Counted from the stretch's first letter, positions 34,106 through 44,257 are shown. The stretch is 64,000 bases of DNA from Sphaerisporangium album (GCF_003323745.1 NZ_QOIL01000014.1:219153-283152), one strand, 5' to 3'. Made by a program: numbers and translations. The notes: generated by a model not told the origin, from the letters alone.

Positions 34106-35170
34106 TCAGCTCTGGCGCGAGGTCGCGGCGGCCGCGAGTTCCTCCAGGGCCGCGCGGGCCTCGGCGGTGATCGGCGCGCGCTCCAGGCTGGTCAGCGCGT
34201 CGTCGTGGTAGCGCTTGATCATCTCCTCGCTCGCGGCCAGGGCCCCGGTGTCCTCGATGATCCGGCGCAGCCGCTCGACGCCGTCCGTGTCCAGGGCCGG
34301 GTCGCCGAGCAGGCGCCGCACGTCCTCGGCCTGGCGCTCCGAGGCCTCCGACAGCGTGCGCGCGATCAGCATGGTGCGCTTGCCCTCGCGCAGGTCGTCG
34401 CCCGCCGGCTTGCCGGTCTGGGCCGGGTCGCCGAACACGCCGAGCACGTCGTCGCGCAGCTGGAAGGCGATGCCGACCTTCTGCCCGTACTCCACGCACA
34501 GCCGGTCGATCCACGGCTCCTGGCCGCGCGCGGCGAGCACCAGCCCGAGCCGCAGCGGCTGCTCCACGGAGTACTTGCCGCTCTTGTGCAGGGCGACCCG
34601 CAGGGCGCTGTCGAAGGTGTTCTCGAAGTGCGCCTGCTCCAGAAGATCCAGATACTGGCCGCACATCAGCTCGGTGCGCATGATGTCGTGCACCGGCTCG
34701 GCGGCGGCCAGCGCCTCGGCCGGCAGGCCGCTCGTCCGCCACATCTCGCTCGACCAGACCAGCAGAAGGCTGCCCAGCAGGACGGCCGCGCCCTCGCCGA
34801 ACTGGGTGGACGAGCCGCGCCAGCCCGACCGCTCGTGCAGCGCCTGGAACCGCCTGTGCGCCGAGGGCCGGCCTCTGCGCAGGTCGCTCGCGTCCATCAC
34901 GTCGTCGTGGATCAAGGCGCTGGCCTGCAACAACTCCAGTGAGGCGGCGGCGGTGAAGATCGCCGGGTCATCCTCGCCCCCCGCGCCGCGCCAGCCCCAG
35001 TAGCAGAAGGCGGGACGCAGCCGCTTGCCGCCCGCGAGGAAGTCCTCCGCGGTCGTCATCAGAGGGGCCAGTTCCGGCGCGCCGACCAGGGGGCGCTGCC
35101 GGTCCACGAACATCCGGAGGCGGCGGTCGACTTCGGAACGAAGGTAGTCCCACTGGAACGAAGCGGTCAT
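34106..35170 (-). CDS. Polyprenyl diphosphate synthase (trans-isoprenyl)
   Basis: A 354-residue all-helical prenyltransferase that condenses isopentenyl with allylic diphosphates. The first Asp-rich motif is SALIHDDVMDASDLRRG; the second is degenerate at its last position, QLRDDVLGVFGD. The chain-length region before the first motif has small residues, and product length cannot be read with confidence; geranylgeranyl or longer is plausible. The ATG at 35170 has a TAATCT -10 six bases before it (35182-35177). It is divergent from metF and convergent with thiE, the same neighbourhood as idsA2/Rv2175c in mycobacteria. Confidence 0.9.
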   Translation of the reverse strand: MTASFQWDYLRSEVDRRLRMFVDRQRPLVGAPELAPLMTTAEDFLAGGKRLRPAFCYWGWRGAGGEDDPAIFTAAASLELLQASALIHDDVMDASDLRRGRPSAHRRFQALHERSGWRGSSTQFGEGAAVLLGSLLLVWSSEMWRTSGLPAEALAAAEPVHDIMRTELMCGQYLDLLEQAHFENTFDSALRVALHKSGKYSVEQPLRLGLVLAARGQEPWIDRLCVEYGQKVGIAFQLRDDVLGVFGDPAQTGKPAGDDLREGKRTMLIARTLSEASERQAEDVRRLLGDPALDTDGVERLRRIIEDTGALAASEEMIKRYHDDALTSLERAPITAEARAALEELAAAATSRQS

Positions 35171-35393
35171 GTTCTGAGATTAGTGGGAGCTTTATGACGT
35201 ACTGATCCCCGTCCCCCGCATTCGCCGCGCCCCGTGGCCCTCCGTTGCCTCCTCCGGCCGGGAACGCCCGCCGGGAACGAGGCGGGACGAGAGGGGCGAA
35301 CCGGCCGGGATTGGCGTCCGACGTACCGAAGCCCCGTCAAAACAGCGCGTTCACACGGGGTCCGGCATGGATCCGACCTGTAGCCTTGGGGGC

Positions 35394-36323
35394 ATGGCTT
35401 TGGGTCGATCCTCCATGCGCCCCGACCGCGTTCCCACCGTCAGGGAACTGCTCGCCTCCGGCGGCCGGTCGTTCTCCTTCGAGTTCTTCCCTCCGAAGAC
35501 CGACGAGGGGGAGCGTCTGCTGTGGCGCGCGATCCGCGAGCTGGAGGCGCTGCGCCCGACCTTCGTGTCCGTCACGTACGGCGCCGGCGGGTCCAGCCGC
35601 GACCGCACCATCGAGATCGTCGAGCGGCTCGCCCACGAGACCACGCTCACCCCGGTCGCCCACTTCACCGCCGTCAACCACTCCCTGCGCGAGCTGCGCC
35701 ATCTCGTCGGCAGGTTCGCCGACGCCGGCGTGCGCAACATCCTCGCCGTCCGCGGCGACCCGCCCGGCAGCGACCCGCTGGCCGAGTGGATCAAGCACCC
35801 CGAGGGCGTCGAGTTCGCCGAGGACCTCGTGCGGCTGATCCGCCAGGCGGGCGAGTTCTGCGTCGGCGTCGCGGCCTTCCCCTACCGCCACCCGAGGTCG
35901 CCGTCCATCGATTCCGACACCGAGTACTTCGTTCAGAAGTGCCGGGCCGGGGCCGACTACGCGATCACCCAGATGTTCTTCCGCGCCGAGGACTACCTGC
36001 GGCTGCGCGACCGCGTCGCCGCCCGCGGCTGCGACACGCCGATCATCCCGGGCATCATGCCGGTCACGCAGATGAGCACGATCGCGCGGTCGGAGAAGCT
36101 GTCGGGCGCTCCGTTCCCGCCCGAGGTGGCCGAGCGCTTCGAGGCCGTCGCCGACGACCCCGAGGCCGTCCGCCGTCTCGGCATCGAGCACGCCGCCGAG
36201 CTGTGCCAGACGCTGCTCGACGAGGGCGCCCCGGGCATCCACTTCATCACCTTCAACAAGTCCAGCGCCACCCGCGAGGTGTACCAGGCACTCGTGCCGG
36301 CCGCCGCCGGCGTGAAGGCCTGA
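35394..36323 (+). CDS. metF: 5,10-methylenetetrahydrofolate reductase
   Basis: A 309-residue FAD-dependent reductase making 5-methyltetrahydrofolate for methionine synthesis. It has [14 protein letters not shown] with the catalytic Glu, [48 protein letters not shown] and [12 protein letters not shown]. The ATG at 35394 is chosen because a TAGCCT -10 (35381-35386) stands exactly 7 bases before it (probable leaderless message). A longer in-frame start has no supporting signal. A small hairpin lies 45 bases after the stop. Confidence 0.93.
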   Translation: MALGRSSMRPDRVPTVRELLASGGRSFSFEFFPPKTDEGERLLWRAIRELEALRPTFVSVTYGAGGSSRDRTIEIVERLAHETTLTPVAHFTAVNHSLRELRHLVGRFADAGVRNILAVRGDPPGSDPLAEWIKHPEGVEFAEDLVRLIRQAGEFCVGVAAFPYRHPRSPSIDSDTEYFVQKCRAGADYAITQMFFRAEDYLRLRDRVAARGCDTPIIPGIMPVTQMSTIARSEKLSGAPFPPEVAERFEAVADDPEAVRRLGIEHAAELCQTLLDEGAPGIHFITFNKSSATREVYQALVPAAAGVKA

Positions 36324-36628
36324 ACGCCCGCCGCGCCCGTAGCGGAAATCCGGAAAAATCCATATTGAGGGACTTAACTCCCTAATTCGGATGAACCTGG
36401 GTGGCGTATCGACGATCCTCGGCACGGGTGGAACGCCAGGTCGTGCGGGTGACGCACACCCGGGACCGGTCCTGCCGGGCGGTTTCCACCTCGGACGCCA
36501 TATCGATTTCCATCCATTTCGGTCACCCAGTCGGAGCCGTGCGTTGCTCTTTCCCGGATAACTCGTGAACTGCGATACTTCTGGGAAGAAATCGCCGACC
36601 GGCCACCGCGCCGCGATGAGGGGATGAC
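36324..36628 (+). other. metF 3' region and promoter of the adaptor gene
   Basis: A weak hairpin, AGGGA (36368-36372) with TCCCT (36379-36383), may end metF. This stretch is AT-richer than its surroundings. A candidate promoter for the next gene is TTCCCG (36551-36556), 17 bases, GATACT (36574-36579). No gene is seen. Confidence 0.35.
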
Positions 36629-37060
36629 ATGGACGTCGCGCAACTCGCCGCGTTCCTCGCGCCGTTCCTGGGTTCCCTGCTCGGGAAGGCCGGCACGACG
36701 GCCGCCGAGGTGGCCGGCGAGTTCGGGGAGGCCGCCTGGGAGCAGGCCACCAAGCTGTGGCGGCGGCTGGCCGGCCACGTCGCCGAGCGCCCCGCCGCCC
36801 AGGAGGCCGCCGAGGACGTCGCCGAGCACCCCGACAGCGAGGGGGCCCGGGGCGCGCTCGCCTGGCAGCTGGAGAAGCTGCTCGCCTCCGACACCGCTCT
36901 ACGTGATGACCTCGCGCGGCTGTGGCGGGAGGGCGCGGCCGCGGGCGTGACCGTGACCACGGTCACCGCCTTCGGCCACCGTTCCGTCGCCGTGGGCGGC
37001 GATGTGAAGGGCACCATCACCACCGGCGACGCGCCCCGCCCGCCCGTGCCGGACGTCTGA
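36629..37060 (+). CDS. Small helical protein upstream of STAND NTPase, possible adaptor
   Basis: A 143-residue protein of no named family. Residues 1-105 are predicted helical and acidic (MDVAQLAAFLAPFLGSLLGK onward). The tail 107-134, VTVTTVTAFGHRSVAVGGDV then KGTITTGD, looks like short beta strands. The motif RS-V/I-A-V/I-GGD ... TGD in the tail recurs at residues 16-33 of the protein encoded by the next gene, 8 bases downstream. Similar short Gly-Asp strand motifs follow helical domains in bacterial conflict proteins, so it may be an adaptor for the NTPase (inference). The ATG at 36629 follows GAGGGGA. Confidence 0.6.
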   Translation: MDVAQLAAFLAPFLGSLLGKAGTTAAEVAGEFGEAAWEQATKLWRRLAGHVAERPAAQEAAEDVAEHPDSEGARGALAWQLEKLLASDTALRDDLARLWREGAAAGVTVTTVTAFGHRSVAVGGDVKGTITTGDAPRPPVPDV

Positions 37061-37068
37061 GCCGCCTC

Positions 37069-40000
37069 ATGACCGCGCCGGGTGAGATGCGAACCGCCAC
37101 CGCCGACGGCGAGCGGAGCATCGCCATCGGAGGCGACGCGATCAACAGCCTGCTCGTGACCGGCGACGGCAACACCTTCTTCATCGGCCGGTACGAGCGG
37201 CTCGTCGACGCCTACCTGAGCCCGGCCGCCCTGTACCAGGAACTCGACATGTTCACCGGCCGCGAGTGGCTCGTGGAGGGGGTCGACCGGTTCCTCGCGG
37301 GCAATGACCGCGGATACCTCATCGTGGAAGCCGACGCCGGCATGGGCAAGAGCACGTTCCTGGCCTGGCTCGCCCGGGCACGCGGCTACGCCCACCACTT
37401 CGTCCGGCTCATGCCCGACCCGCAGGACATCGCGGTCGCCGTGCGCAGCCTCAGCGCCCAGCTCATCACGGCCTGGGACGTCGAGACCCATTCGGTGGGC
37501 GGGATGCTCCCGCCGTCGGCGGGCCGGCCCGACTTCATGCAGGACCTGCTGGTCGACGTGGCCGCACGCCGTGACGAGGTGCGCCCGGGCGAGCCGATCG
37601 TCCTGGTCGTCGACGGCCTCAACGAGACTGTTCCACCGGCGGGCCAGAACCCACTGGGACTCCCGGTGTCGCTGCCCTGCGGCGTGTACGTCATCGCGTC
37701 GCAGCGGCCGGTCCAGGTCCCGCTGCGCGTCGACGTCCCCCGCGCCGTGGTCGCGATCGAGGCCGAAAGCGAGGGGAACATGCGTGACGTCCGTGACCAC
37801 CTCGAACGGGTGGCCCGATCGGAGGAACTCGCCGGCAGGCTCAGGGAGGCGGGGGTCCCCACCGAGATCTTCGTCGAGACCCTGCTCGCCAGGTCCGGCG
37901 GTGTGTGGATCTACCTCCACTACGTTCTCGCCGAGGTGCGCCGAGGCCAGCGCTCGCCCGCCGACGTGGCGCACCTGCCGACCGGCCTGTGGCACTACTA
38001 CGCCCAGTACTGGCACGAGTGGCAGCGCCGCCACGCCGAGCGCTGGGCGGAGTTCTACCTGCCGGTCCTGGCGGTCCTGGCCGCCGCGGCCGAGCCGTTG
38101 CCGGGGGAGCTCCTCGCCCAGCTCACGCGTGCGCCTGTCGCGGCCGTCGAGACCCTGCTGGAGGACGATTGGCGGCCGTTCGTGCAGGTGGAGGAGTCCG
38201 ACGAGGGCAATCGCTACCACACCTTCCATGACAGCCTGCGCGAGTTCCTCCACGGAGACGTCGGCTCCGGGCAGCTCACGTCGGCCGAACGGTCGCTGGC
38301 CGGCCGTCTGGCACGCGCCACGAGGTCGGCGCACTCGCTCCTCGCCGACCGCTGCCTGAACGGCTGGGGCGGGCTCGCCGCCGGGCTGCCGGTGCTGCGC
38401 GAGGGCGGCTCGTCCGATCTGGACGGCGGCTACGGGCTGCGGCACCTCGCCGAGCACCTCGACCGGGCCGGCCGCGCCGCCGACCTGCACGAGCTGCTGG
38501 CGCTGTCGTGGGCGGACGGGCCGCGCCGGGTCAACGCGTGGTTCACCGTCCACCGCCGAACGGGCCGGCTCGCGGGGTTCCGGCGCGACGTGGGCACGGC
38601 CTGGAACGCCGTACGCCAGGCCGGCGGCCCGCTGCGCGCCGCCCGGCAGATGCGTTACGCGCTCGTGCTTTCGTCGTTGAACAGCATGGCCGCGACGACG
38701 CCCCCGATCCTGTGGCCGATCCTCGTCCAGAGCGACAACCTCACGGCGGAGGAGGCGCTGGCGTGGGCCCGGCAGATCCCCACGCCCGAAGAGCGGGCCG
38801 AGACGCTGACCAGTCTCATCGAGGTGGTGCCCGGCCGCCTTCGGGACGAGGTCGAGCGCGAGGCGCTCGCGGCCGTACGCGCCGTGCCGGACGGCTACTG
38901 GCGCCTCGGGGAGCTGTGGCGGCTGCACTCACTGGTGGCCGCCGATTTGCGGGAGGAACTGCTGGCGATCGTCCGGTCGCTGGCCGACGACTACTACCAG
39001 TTCGTGGCCTACAGGATGCTGAACGTCGAGAAGGCCGCGCCGGCGGTGTCGGTCCGCGCCGGCACCCGTTCGGGCCGGACCTCGGCCCGGCACCGGGGAG
39101 ACTGGCAGGCGGCGGCGGACTTCGTCGAGGAGTACCTGCATCGCCGCCACTTCGCGGCGAGCTGCCTGCGGCAGGCCGGCCTCGATGTGATCACCGCGGT
39201 CCCGCAGGTCCCGGGCGACCCGGCCGAACGATACTGGCGCGCGCATCTGCTGGCCCTCGCCGTGGCGGACGCGGAGGGCGAGGAGAGGCGCCGCCTGGCC
39301 GCGGCCGCCGTGGAGATGGGGGAGAGCATCGGCGACGGGCGGTACGCGACCGCCGCGTGGGCCGCGTTCGTGCTCGCGGCCGGAACTTCGGCGGGCGCGG
39401 CCGGCGACGCGTGGCCGGAGATCACTGACCGGGGGCACCGTGCGGCGCTGGCCATCGCCACGGCTACGCCGGAGTCCGCCGGGACGATCATCGACGCGCT
39501 CAGCCGGATCGAGGGGGACGAGGACCGCGCCGAGATCCTGATCGCGGCGGCGCCCGCGCTGGCGCGCCTCGGGGTGCGGCCCATCCGGGAGGTCACGGCA
39601 CTGGTCGGCGACCCGGGCGCGCGCCTTCGCGCCTTGTTCGCGGTGGCCGCGCATGCCGCGCCCGCCGACGCCGGGCGAATCGGGAGCGACGTGCTGGCGG
39701 TTCTTGGGGAACGGCCCACGCTGCCGGGCCGGGCCGGGATGCTGAGCCGGGCCGCGGCCTTCGTGCCCGCCGAGGCGCTCGAGGCCGTGGCCGCGATGGC
39801 CTCCGCGTTCGAAGACCCGGAGGTGCGGGCCGCGGTGCACGCCGCCGTCGGGATGCGCCACTGCGCGCTGGGCGATCTGGAGCGCGTGGCCGGGCTTCTG
39901 AGCACGCTGGAGCGGCAGGCCGGGGCGCCGGGCGCGTCCGGTGCTCCATGGCGTCCAGCGCTGGCGCGTGCTCTCGCACGGCTCCACGCGCGCGCCGGCG

Positions 40001-40704
40001 ATCCCGCCGAGGCGCTGCGGCTCGCCGCAGGCCTGCCCTACCTCACCTGGCGCGGCGAGGTGCTCGCGCTGGCCGCGCACCGGCTGGACCCGGTCGCCGC
40101 CGGTGCGGTGATCGAGGAAGCGGTACGGCTCGCGGACACCGCGACCGCGACCTCCAGGACCATGGTGCTCGCGGCGGTCGCGGCCGCCGCGCCGGGCCCG
40201 TACCGGGCCGGAGTCGCCACGATGGCGCTGGACGCCGCCGGCATCATCGAGGAGGACTACGAACGGTCGGTCGCGCTGATCCCGGTCGTGGAGGCGCTCG
40301 TGGCGGGCGGTGACACGCCCGGCGCGCTGCGGGCGTGCGCCGGCATCCCGACCGAGCGCGTTCGCGCCGACGCGTTCGCGGCCCTGCTCGCCGTTGACGG
40401 CTCCCACGAAACCGCGCGCGAGGTGGCCCGGCTGGCGGACGCCCTCACCGACGCGGACGCGCGCGCCCGCGTGCGCCTCGGCGCCCTCGTCGCGCTGCAC
40501 GCCGCCTGGCTGCGAGGGGAGGGGGCCCAGGCTTCGCTGGAGGCACGGTTCGACGCGGCGGTGGGCGAGTTCGCGGCGCGTCTCCGGCGCGAGATCCTGG
40601 AGAGCCTGCCCAGCTGGCTCGCGATCGTGGGCACTCTCGACGGGGCGGCGGGAGTCCGCGCCGTCGCCGCCGGCCTCGCCGACACGATGGACTGGTGGCG
40701 ATGA
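37069..40704 (+). CDS. STAND/NACHT-like NTPase with C-terminal helical repeats
   Basis: A 1211-residue cytosolic protein. The head (11-33) carries a Gly-Asp beta motif shared with the upstream small protein. FTGREWLVEGVDRFLA (62-77) is the usual lead-in to STAND NTPases. Walker A is ADAGMGKS (88-95) and Walker B is IVLVVDGLNE (177-186); YVIASQRPV follows as sensor strand. A winged-helix-like part (about 320-410) includes YHTFHDSLREFLHGD. The remaining 750 residues are Ala/Leu-rich helical repeats without recognisable enzymatic motifs. STAND proteins with repeat sensors act as switches in immunity and signalling; the effector here is not evident. The ATG at 37069 is 8 bases after the adaptor stop; its stop overlaps the next ATG. 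Confidence 0.82.
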   Translation: MTAPGEMRTATADGERSIAIGGDAINSLLVTGDGNTFFIGRYERLVDAYLSPAALYQELDMFTGREWLVEGVDRFLAGNDRGYLIVEADAGMGKSTFLAWLARARGYAHHFVRLMPDPQDIAVAVRSLSAQLITAWDVETHSVGGMLPPSAGRPDFMQDLLVDVAARRDEVRPGEPIVLVVDGLNETVPPAGQNPLGLPVSLPCGVYVIASQRPVQVPLRVDVPRAVVAIEAESEGNMRDVRDHLERVARSEELAGRLREAGVPTEIFVETLLARSGGVWIYLHYVLAEVRRGQRSPADVAHLPTGLWHYYAQYWHEWQRRHAERWAEFYLPVLAVLAAAAEPLPGELLAQLTRAPVAAVETLLEDDWRPFVQVEESDEGNRYHTFHDSLREFLHGDVGSGQLTSAERSLAGRLARATRSAHSLLADRCLNGWGGLAAGLPVLREGGSSDLDGGYGLRHLAEHLDRAGRAADLHELLALSWADGPRRVNAWFTVHRRTGRLAGFRRDVGTAWNAVRQAGGPLRAARQMRYALVLSSLNSMAATTPPILWPILVQSDNLTAEEALAWARQIPTPEERAETLTSLIEVVPGRLRDEVEREALAAVRAVPDGYWRLGELWRLHSLVAADLREELLAIVRSLADDYYQFVAYRMLNVEKAAPAVSVRAGTRSGRTSARHRGDWQAAADFVEEYLHRRHFAASCLRQAGLDVITAVPQVPGDPAERYWRAHLLALAVADAEGEERRRLAAAAVEMGESIGDGRYATAAWAAFVLAAGTSAGAAGDAWPEITDRGHRAALAIATATPESAGTIIDALSRIEGDEDRAEILIAAAPALARLGVRPIREVTALVGDPGARLRALFAVAAHAAPADAGRIGSDVLAVLGERPTLPGRAGMLSRAAAFVPAEALEAVAAMASAFEDPEVRAAVHAAVGMRHCALGDLERVAGLLSTLERQAGAPGASGAPWRPALARALARLHARAGDPAEALRLAAGLPYLTWRGEVLALAAHRLDPVAAGAVIEEAVRLADTATATSRTMVLAAVAAAAPGPYRAGVATMALDAAGIIEEDYERSVALIPVVEALVAGGDTPGALRACAGIPTERVRADAFAALLAVDGSHETAREVARLADALTDADARARVRLGALVALHAAWLRGEGAQASLEARFDAAVGEFAARLRREILESLPSWLAIVGTLDGAAGVRAVAAGLADTMDWWR

Positions 40705-41324
40705 ACCATCCCGGCCTGTACGAACTCGTCCTCCACCACCGTTACGCCGATCCGGACTTCCAGGACCTTTCCGGTCACGGCAACCACGGCTACGGGACGG
40801 TGCCGCGGGTCGCCGGCGATGGGCGGGTCGCCGCGGTCTTCGACGGTGAGCGCGACCGTATCTTCGTCCCGCCTTCCGCGACGCTGACCCGGCGCGGCGG
40901 CATCCGCGCCGACGTCGTGGTCAACGTCGACGAGCTGGGACACCGCCGCACCCTCGTCGAGGGATACCTGTCCTTCGCCGTGCATGTCGAGGGGGACGGC
41001 GCCATCGGCGCGGGCATCTACCGCCATCTTGAGTGGTACGGCGTGCAGAGCCCGCGGGCGGTCGTCCCGACCGGCCGCTGGGTGACCGTCACGTTCCTGT
41101 ACACCGAGGACGGGGTGATGACGCTGTCGCTGGACGGCGAGACGGTGGCCGAGGAGTACCGGAGGCTGGGCGCGGCCAACGGGGTCGCATGGCCCTTCGG
41201 GCTCAGCATCGGCGCGTGGCCGGACGCCGATCAGCGTGTCCTCAAGGGACGGCTGGCCGAGGTCAAGTTGTGGCGCTCCCTGCCGCCCGGCCCGTCTCTT
41301 GACCTTGACAGGGCGGACACCTAA
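40701..41324 (+). CDS. LamG/concanavalin-like jelly-roll protein
   Basis: A 207-residue single-domain protein. The start, ELVLHHRYADPDFQDLSGHGNHG, is the classic LamG opening; AAVFDGERDRIFVPPSATL, WVTVTFLYTEDGVMTLSLDGE and RLAEVKLWRS complete the sandwich. Such domains bind glycans or proteins. No signal peptide is present, so it is probably intracellular. The ATG overlaps the stop of the NTPase gene (ATGA), a strong sign that both work together. A role as ligand-binding or effector partner of the NTPase is inference. Confidence 0.8.
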   Translation: MNHPGLYELVLHHRYADPDFQDLSGHGNHGYGTVPRVAGDGRVAAVFDGERDRIFVPPSATLTRRGGIRADVVVNVDELGHRRTLVEGYLSFAVHVEGDGAIGAGIYRHLEWYGVQSPRAVVPTGRWVTVTFLYTEDGVMTLSLDGETVAEEYRRLGAANGVAWPFGLSIGAWPDADQRVLKGRLAEVKLWRSLPPGPSLDLDRADT

Positions 41325-41440
41325 GGTGAGCCGACGCTGCGGCCATGGCCGGAGGAGCCGATCCGCATGACGGCGAGGACGTCGGTGGCGGCGTGGCCAC
41401 GTCCGCGGGCTCGGTGAGGGCCACGGTCTGGGGAGGTGAC

Positions 41441-42247
41441 GTGGCGGGCGACGGCGACCGGTTGCGGCGGAGGTGGAGTTTCGACGCCGACCCCGACGGC
41501 TACCATGCGGCGCGGCCGGGCTACCCGTCGGCGGTGCTCGAGCGGTTGAGGGACGTCTGCGGGCTCGCCGAGGGCCGCAGGGTCCTGGAGATCGGGCCGG
41601 GCACCGGGCAGGCGACCAATGAACTGCTCGGCGCGGGCGCCCAGGTGGTGGCCGTTGAACTGGGGTCCCACCTGGCCGGATACCTGCGGGCCCGGTTCCA
41701 GGGGCGGCCCCTCACCGTCATCGAGGCCGACTTCGACACGGTGACGCCGGCGGAGGCGGGCTTCGACCTCGCGGTCGCCGCGACGAGCCTCCACTGGCTG
41801 GACCTCGCCGTCGCGCTCCCCAAGATCGGGCGGGCGCTGCTGCCGGGAGCGTGGCTGGCCGCGTGGTGGACGGTCTACCGCGACGCCGACCCCGAGCGGG
41901 AGACGCCGTTCCGCCGTTCCCTGGAAGCCGTGTTCCGTCGTCACCGGCTCGGGCGCGGTGGCGGCGGCATGCCGGGAGCGCTCGATCACGACGCCTGGCT
42001 GGCGGAGTTCGCCGGGGCGGGCATGTTCGACGACGTGCGGGTGGAGGACATCCGCTGGTCGGTCCCGTTCGACAGCCGGGGCCTCACCGCGCTGTTCGCC
42101 ACGTTCACCGAGGTGACCGATCTGCCCGAGGCCGAGCGCGCCGCCCTGCTCGGTGACATCGCGACGTTGGTGGACGTGGAGTTCGGCGGCGAGGTCGTCG
42201 AGAACTACGTGACGGTGCTTTACCTCGCCCGCAGGAAGGCCGGATAG
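41441..42247 (+). CDS. Class I SAM-dependent methyltransferase
   Basis: A 268-residue methyltransferase. RRRWSFDADPDGYHAARPGYP is typical of this actinobacterial group; motif I is VLEIGPGTGQATNELL, and the post-I acidic strand VVAVELGSHL binds S-adenosylmethionine. The substrate is unknown. The GTG at 41441 with GGGGAGG four bases ahead is preferred; an ATG at 41345 would add 32 residues without a clear ribosome-binding site. It lies about 115 bases downstream of the LamG gene, same strand; membership of that operon is uncertain. Confidence 0.8.
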   Translation: MAGDGDRLRRRWSFDADPDGYHAARPGYPSAVLERLRDVCGLAEGRRVLEIGPGTGQATNELLGAGAQVVAVELGSHLAGYLRARFQGRPLTVIEADFDTVTPAEAGFDLAVAATSLHWLDLAVALPKIGRALLPGAWLAAWWTVYRDADPERETPFRRSLEAVFRRHRLGRGGGGMPGALDHDAWLAEFAGAGMFDDVRVEDIRWSVPFDSRGLTALFATFTEVTDLPEAERAALLGDIATLVDVEFGGEVVENYVTVLYLARRKAG

Positions 42248-42401
42248 CGCCGTCCGGATATGAATTCCCCGGTTTTCCCCTGGAGAGGGCGATGGTGTCT
42301 TTCAGTCATGCTGCCGGTGTGGTTTACTTCGCATGCCGGATGTACGGCTCATCATGGTTCCGGCGATCTCCATCCTCATCCGTGTGCGGCGAGGTTACGG
42401 G

Positions 42402-44246
42402 ATGCGCGACGAAATACAGATCTCGCGTGGTCGGTGGCGGGTTCGGGTAGACCCTGAGAACGCGTCCGCGTGCATCGATCTCGCGACGTTCAGCCAATCC
42501 CTGCGATTACACGTCAGTGTCGAGACCCTCGATTCGTTGGACCGTAATGTCTCGGTCACCTGGCTGGGCGCTGAGGTCCAGGGAGGCCGGGAGCGGCTGA
42601 GTTGGGCCGCGAAGAGCACCCTGTGGGACAAGCGGTACCACTTGGACGTCTATGCCGAGCACCTGGAGTTCCATGCCGAGGTGTACGGCACAGGCGATCT
42701 CGACGTCATCCGCTACTTCGACTCGATACCGGACCAGGGCCACCGGGACTATTCTCTGCGCACCAGGCACCTGGTCGACCGGGGCCACACCCCGGCCCGG
42801 GAATACTCGGCCGGTTCTCCTGTGGCGTTCAGCCGGGTCTTCTCTCCGGAGCCGAACTATCACGGCAGCAAGCATTTCGAGCCTTTCGAGTACGGCCTGA
42901 TCAGCGTCACCGGCGACACCGACTACTGCGGCGGTAATCTCATCGCCAATCCCGGCCCGCTGTGTTTCGCGGTCGCTGCGGACCCCGGTCGTGAATGGCT
43001 CGCCTTCGGCCTGGCGGTGGAGCCGGGCGAGTATCTTTTCTCCGATTTCGAGTACCACGGCGGAAGCGATTTCGCGCTCGCGGTGAGCGGCTGGGGCGCC
43101 CGCCGGATCACCGGCACGTTCCACACGCCACGCATGGTCATCGTTCCCGCCGCCACCGCCGAGCAGGCCGTGGCGGACTACGTCGAGGTGCTTCACGCGT
43201 CCGGCCTGGTGCCGAGGCCGCGCAGGGAGCAGCCGGACTGGTGGAGCCGGCCCATCGTGTGCGGCTGGGGTCACCAGTGCTACCAGGCCGACCTCTTCCG
43301 CGTCCGTAGCAGCGCCGAACGGCCGCCCGACAACGCCGCGTACACGCTGTGCACTCAGGCCACCTACCGCGATCTCGTCGAACGGCTGGACGCCCACGAC
43401 CTTCCCTGGGGCACGCTGACCATCGACGCTCGTTGGTTTCTCGCCGGCGGGCTGAAGGACGTCGACACCGGCAGGTGGCCCGACCTGCGGGGCTTCATCG
43501 ACCGCCAGCATCGGCTCGGCAGGCGCGTGCTGCTGTGGTGGGGCCCCTGGGACCCCGAGGGCATCCCCGCGGGCGAGTGCATCCGCTATCAGCCGGAGCA
43601 GAGCCGCGGCCGGCGCAACCGGCCCGGCCGGCGCGCCAAGACGCCGCAGGGCAACATTCCGCTGAACGCACTGGCGCCCGGCACGAAGCTGGCCGTCGAC
43701 GTCACCCTGCCCTCCGTGCGCGAGCGGGTCCGGGAGCAGATCCGCAGGCTGCTCGGCCCCGACGGCCTCGACGCCGACGGGTTGAAGATCGACCACCTGT
43801 CGGCCACACCGGGCAGTTACGGCATGGCGTTCCCGCACGGCTCGGGCCGCCTGTTCGGCATCGAGGCGGCCCGCGAGGTGCTGGCCCTGCTGTACGAGAC
43901 CGCCAAGGAGGTGAAGCCGGACGCCCTGCTGAGCGGGCAGTCGCCCAACCCCTACATGGCCGACGTCCAGGACATGGTCCGCATCAGCCCCTGGCCCTTG
44001 TACCCGGACTCCGTCGTGGCGGAGGCCACTCACAGCGCGTCGATGGCGCGCATAGCCGATCCCGGCTGGCTGATCGACACCAACGGCTATCCGATGCCCT
44101 CCCTGTCGGCGTTCCGCGAGTACATGGACCTGCAGCCGGTTCTCGGCGTGCCGAGCCTGCTCTACGCCACCCACCTGGACACCACCGGTGAGGCGTTCAC
44201 CCCCGACGACTACGCCCGGATCCGCCGGGCGTGGTCGCGCCTGTGA
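42402..44246 (+). CDS. TIM-barrel glycoside hydrolase-like protein (GH31/GH36 type)
   Basis: A 614-residue protein with an N-terminal beta-sandwich (about 1-270) and a C-terminal TIM barrel. Barrel motifs resemble alpha-galactosidase/alpha-glucosidase clans: WGTLTIDARWFLAGG, LWWGPWDPEGIP, and DADGLKIDHLSATPG, whose Asp would be the nucleophile. No signal peptide, so an intracellular glycoside is the likely substrate. The exact family is not certain. The ATG at 42402 has GCGAGG upstream; an earlier in-frame ATG would add 23 hydrophobic residues. Its stop lies just before the amidohydrolase gene. Confidence 0.7.
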   Translation: MRDEIQISRGRWRVRVDPENASACIDLATFSQSLRLHVSVETLDSLDRNVSVTWLGAEVQGGRERLSWAAKSTLWDKRYHLDVYAEHLEFHAEVYGTGDLDVIRYFDSIPDQGHRDYSLRTRHLVDRGHTPAREYSAGSPVAFSRVFSPEPNYHGSKHFEPFEYGLISVTGDTDYCGGNLIANPGPLCFAVAADPGREWLAFGLAVEPGEYLFSDFEYHGGSDFALAVSGWGARRITGTFHTPRMVIVPAATAEQAVADYVEVLHASGLVPRPRREQPDWWSRPIVCGWGHQCYQADLFRVRSSAERPPDNAAYTLCTQATYRDLVERLDAHDLPWGTLTIDARWFLAGGLKDVDTGRWPDLRGFIDRQHRLGRRVLLWWGPWDPEGIPAGECIRYQPEQSRGRRNRPGRRAKTPQGNIPLNALAPGTKLAVDVTLPSVRERVREQIRRLLGPDGLDADGLKIDHLSATPGSYGMAFPHGSGRLFGIEAAREVLALLYETAKEVKPDALLSGQSPNPYMADVQDMVRISPWPLYPDSVVAEATHSASMARIADPGWLIDTNGYPMPSLSAFREYMDLQPVLGVPSLLYATHLDTTGEAFTPDDYARIRRAWSRL

Positions 44247-44257
44247 GGGGCACGACG

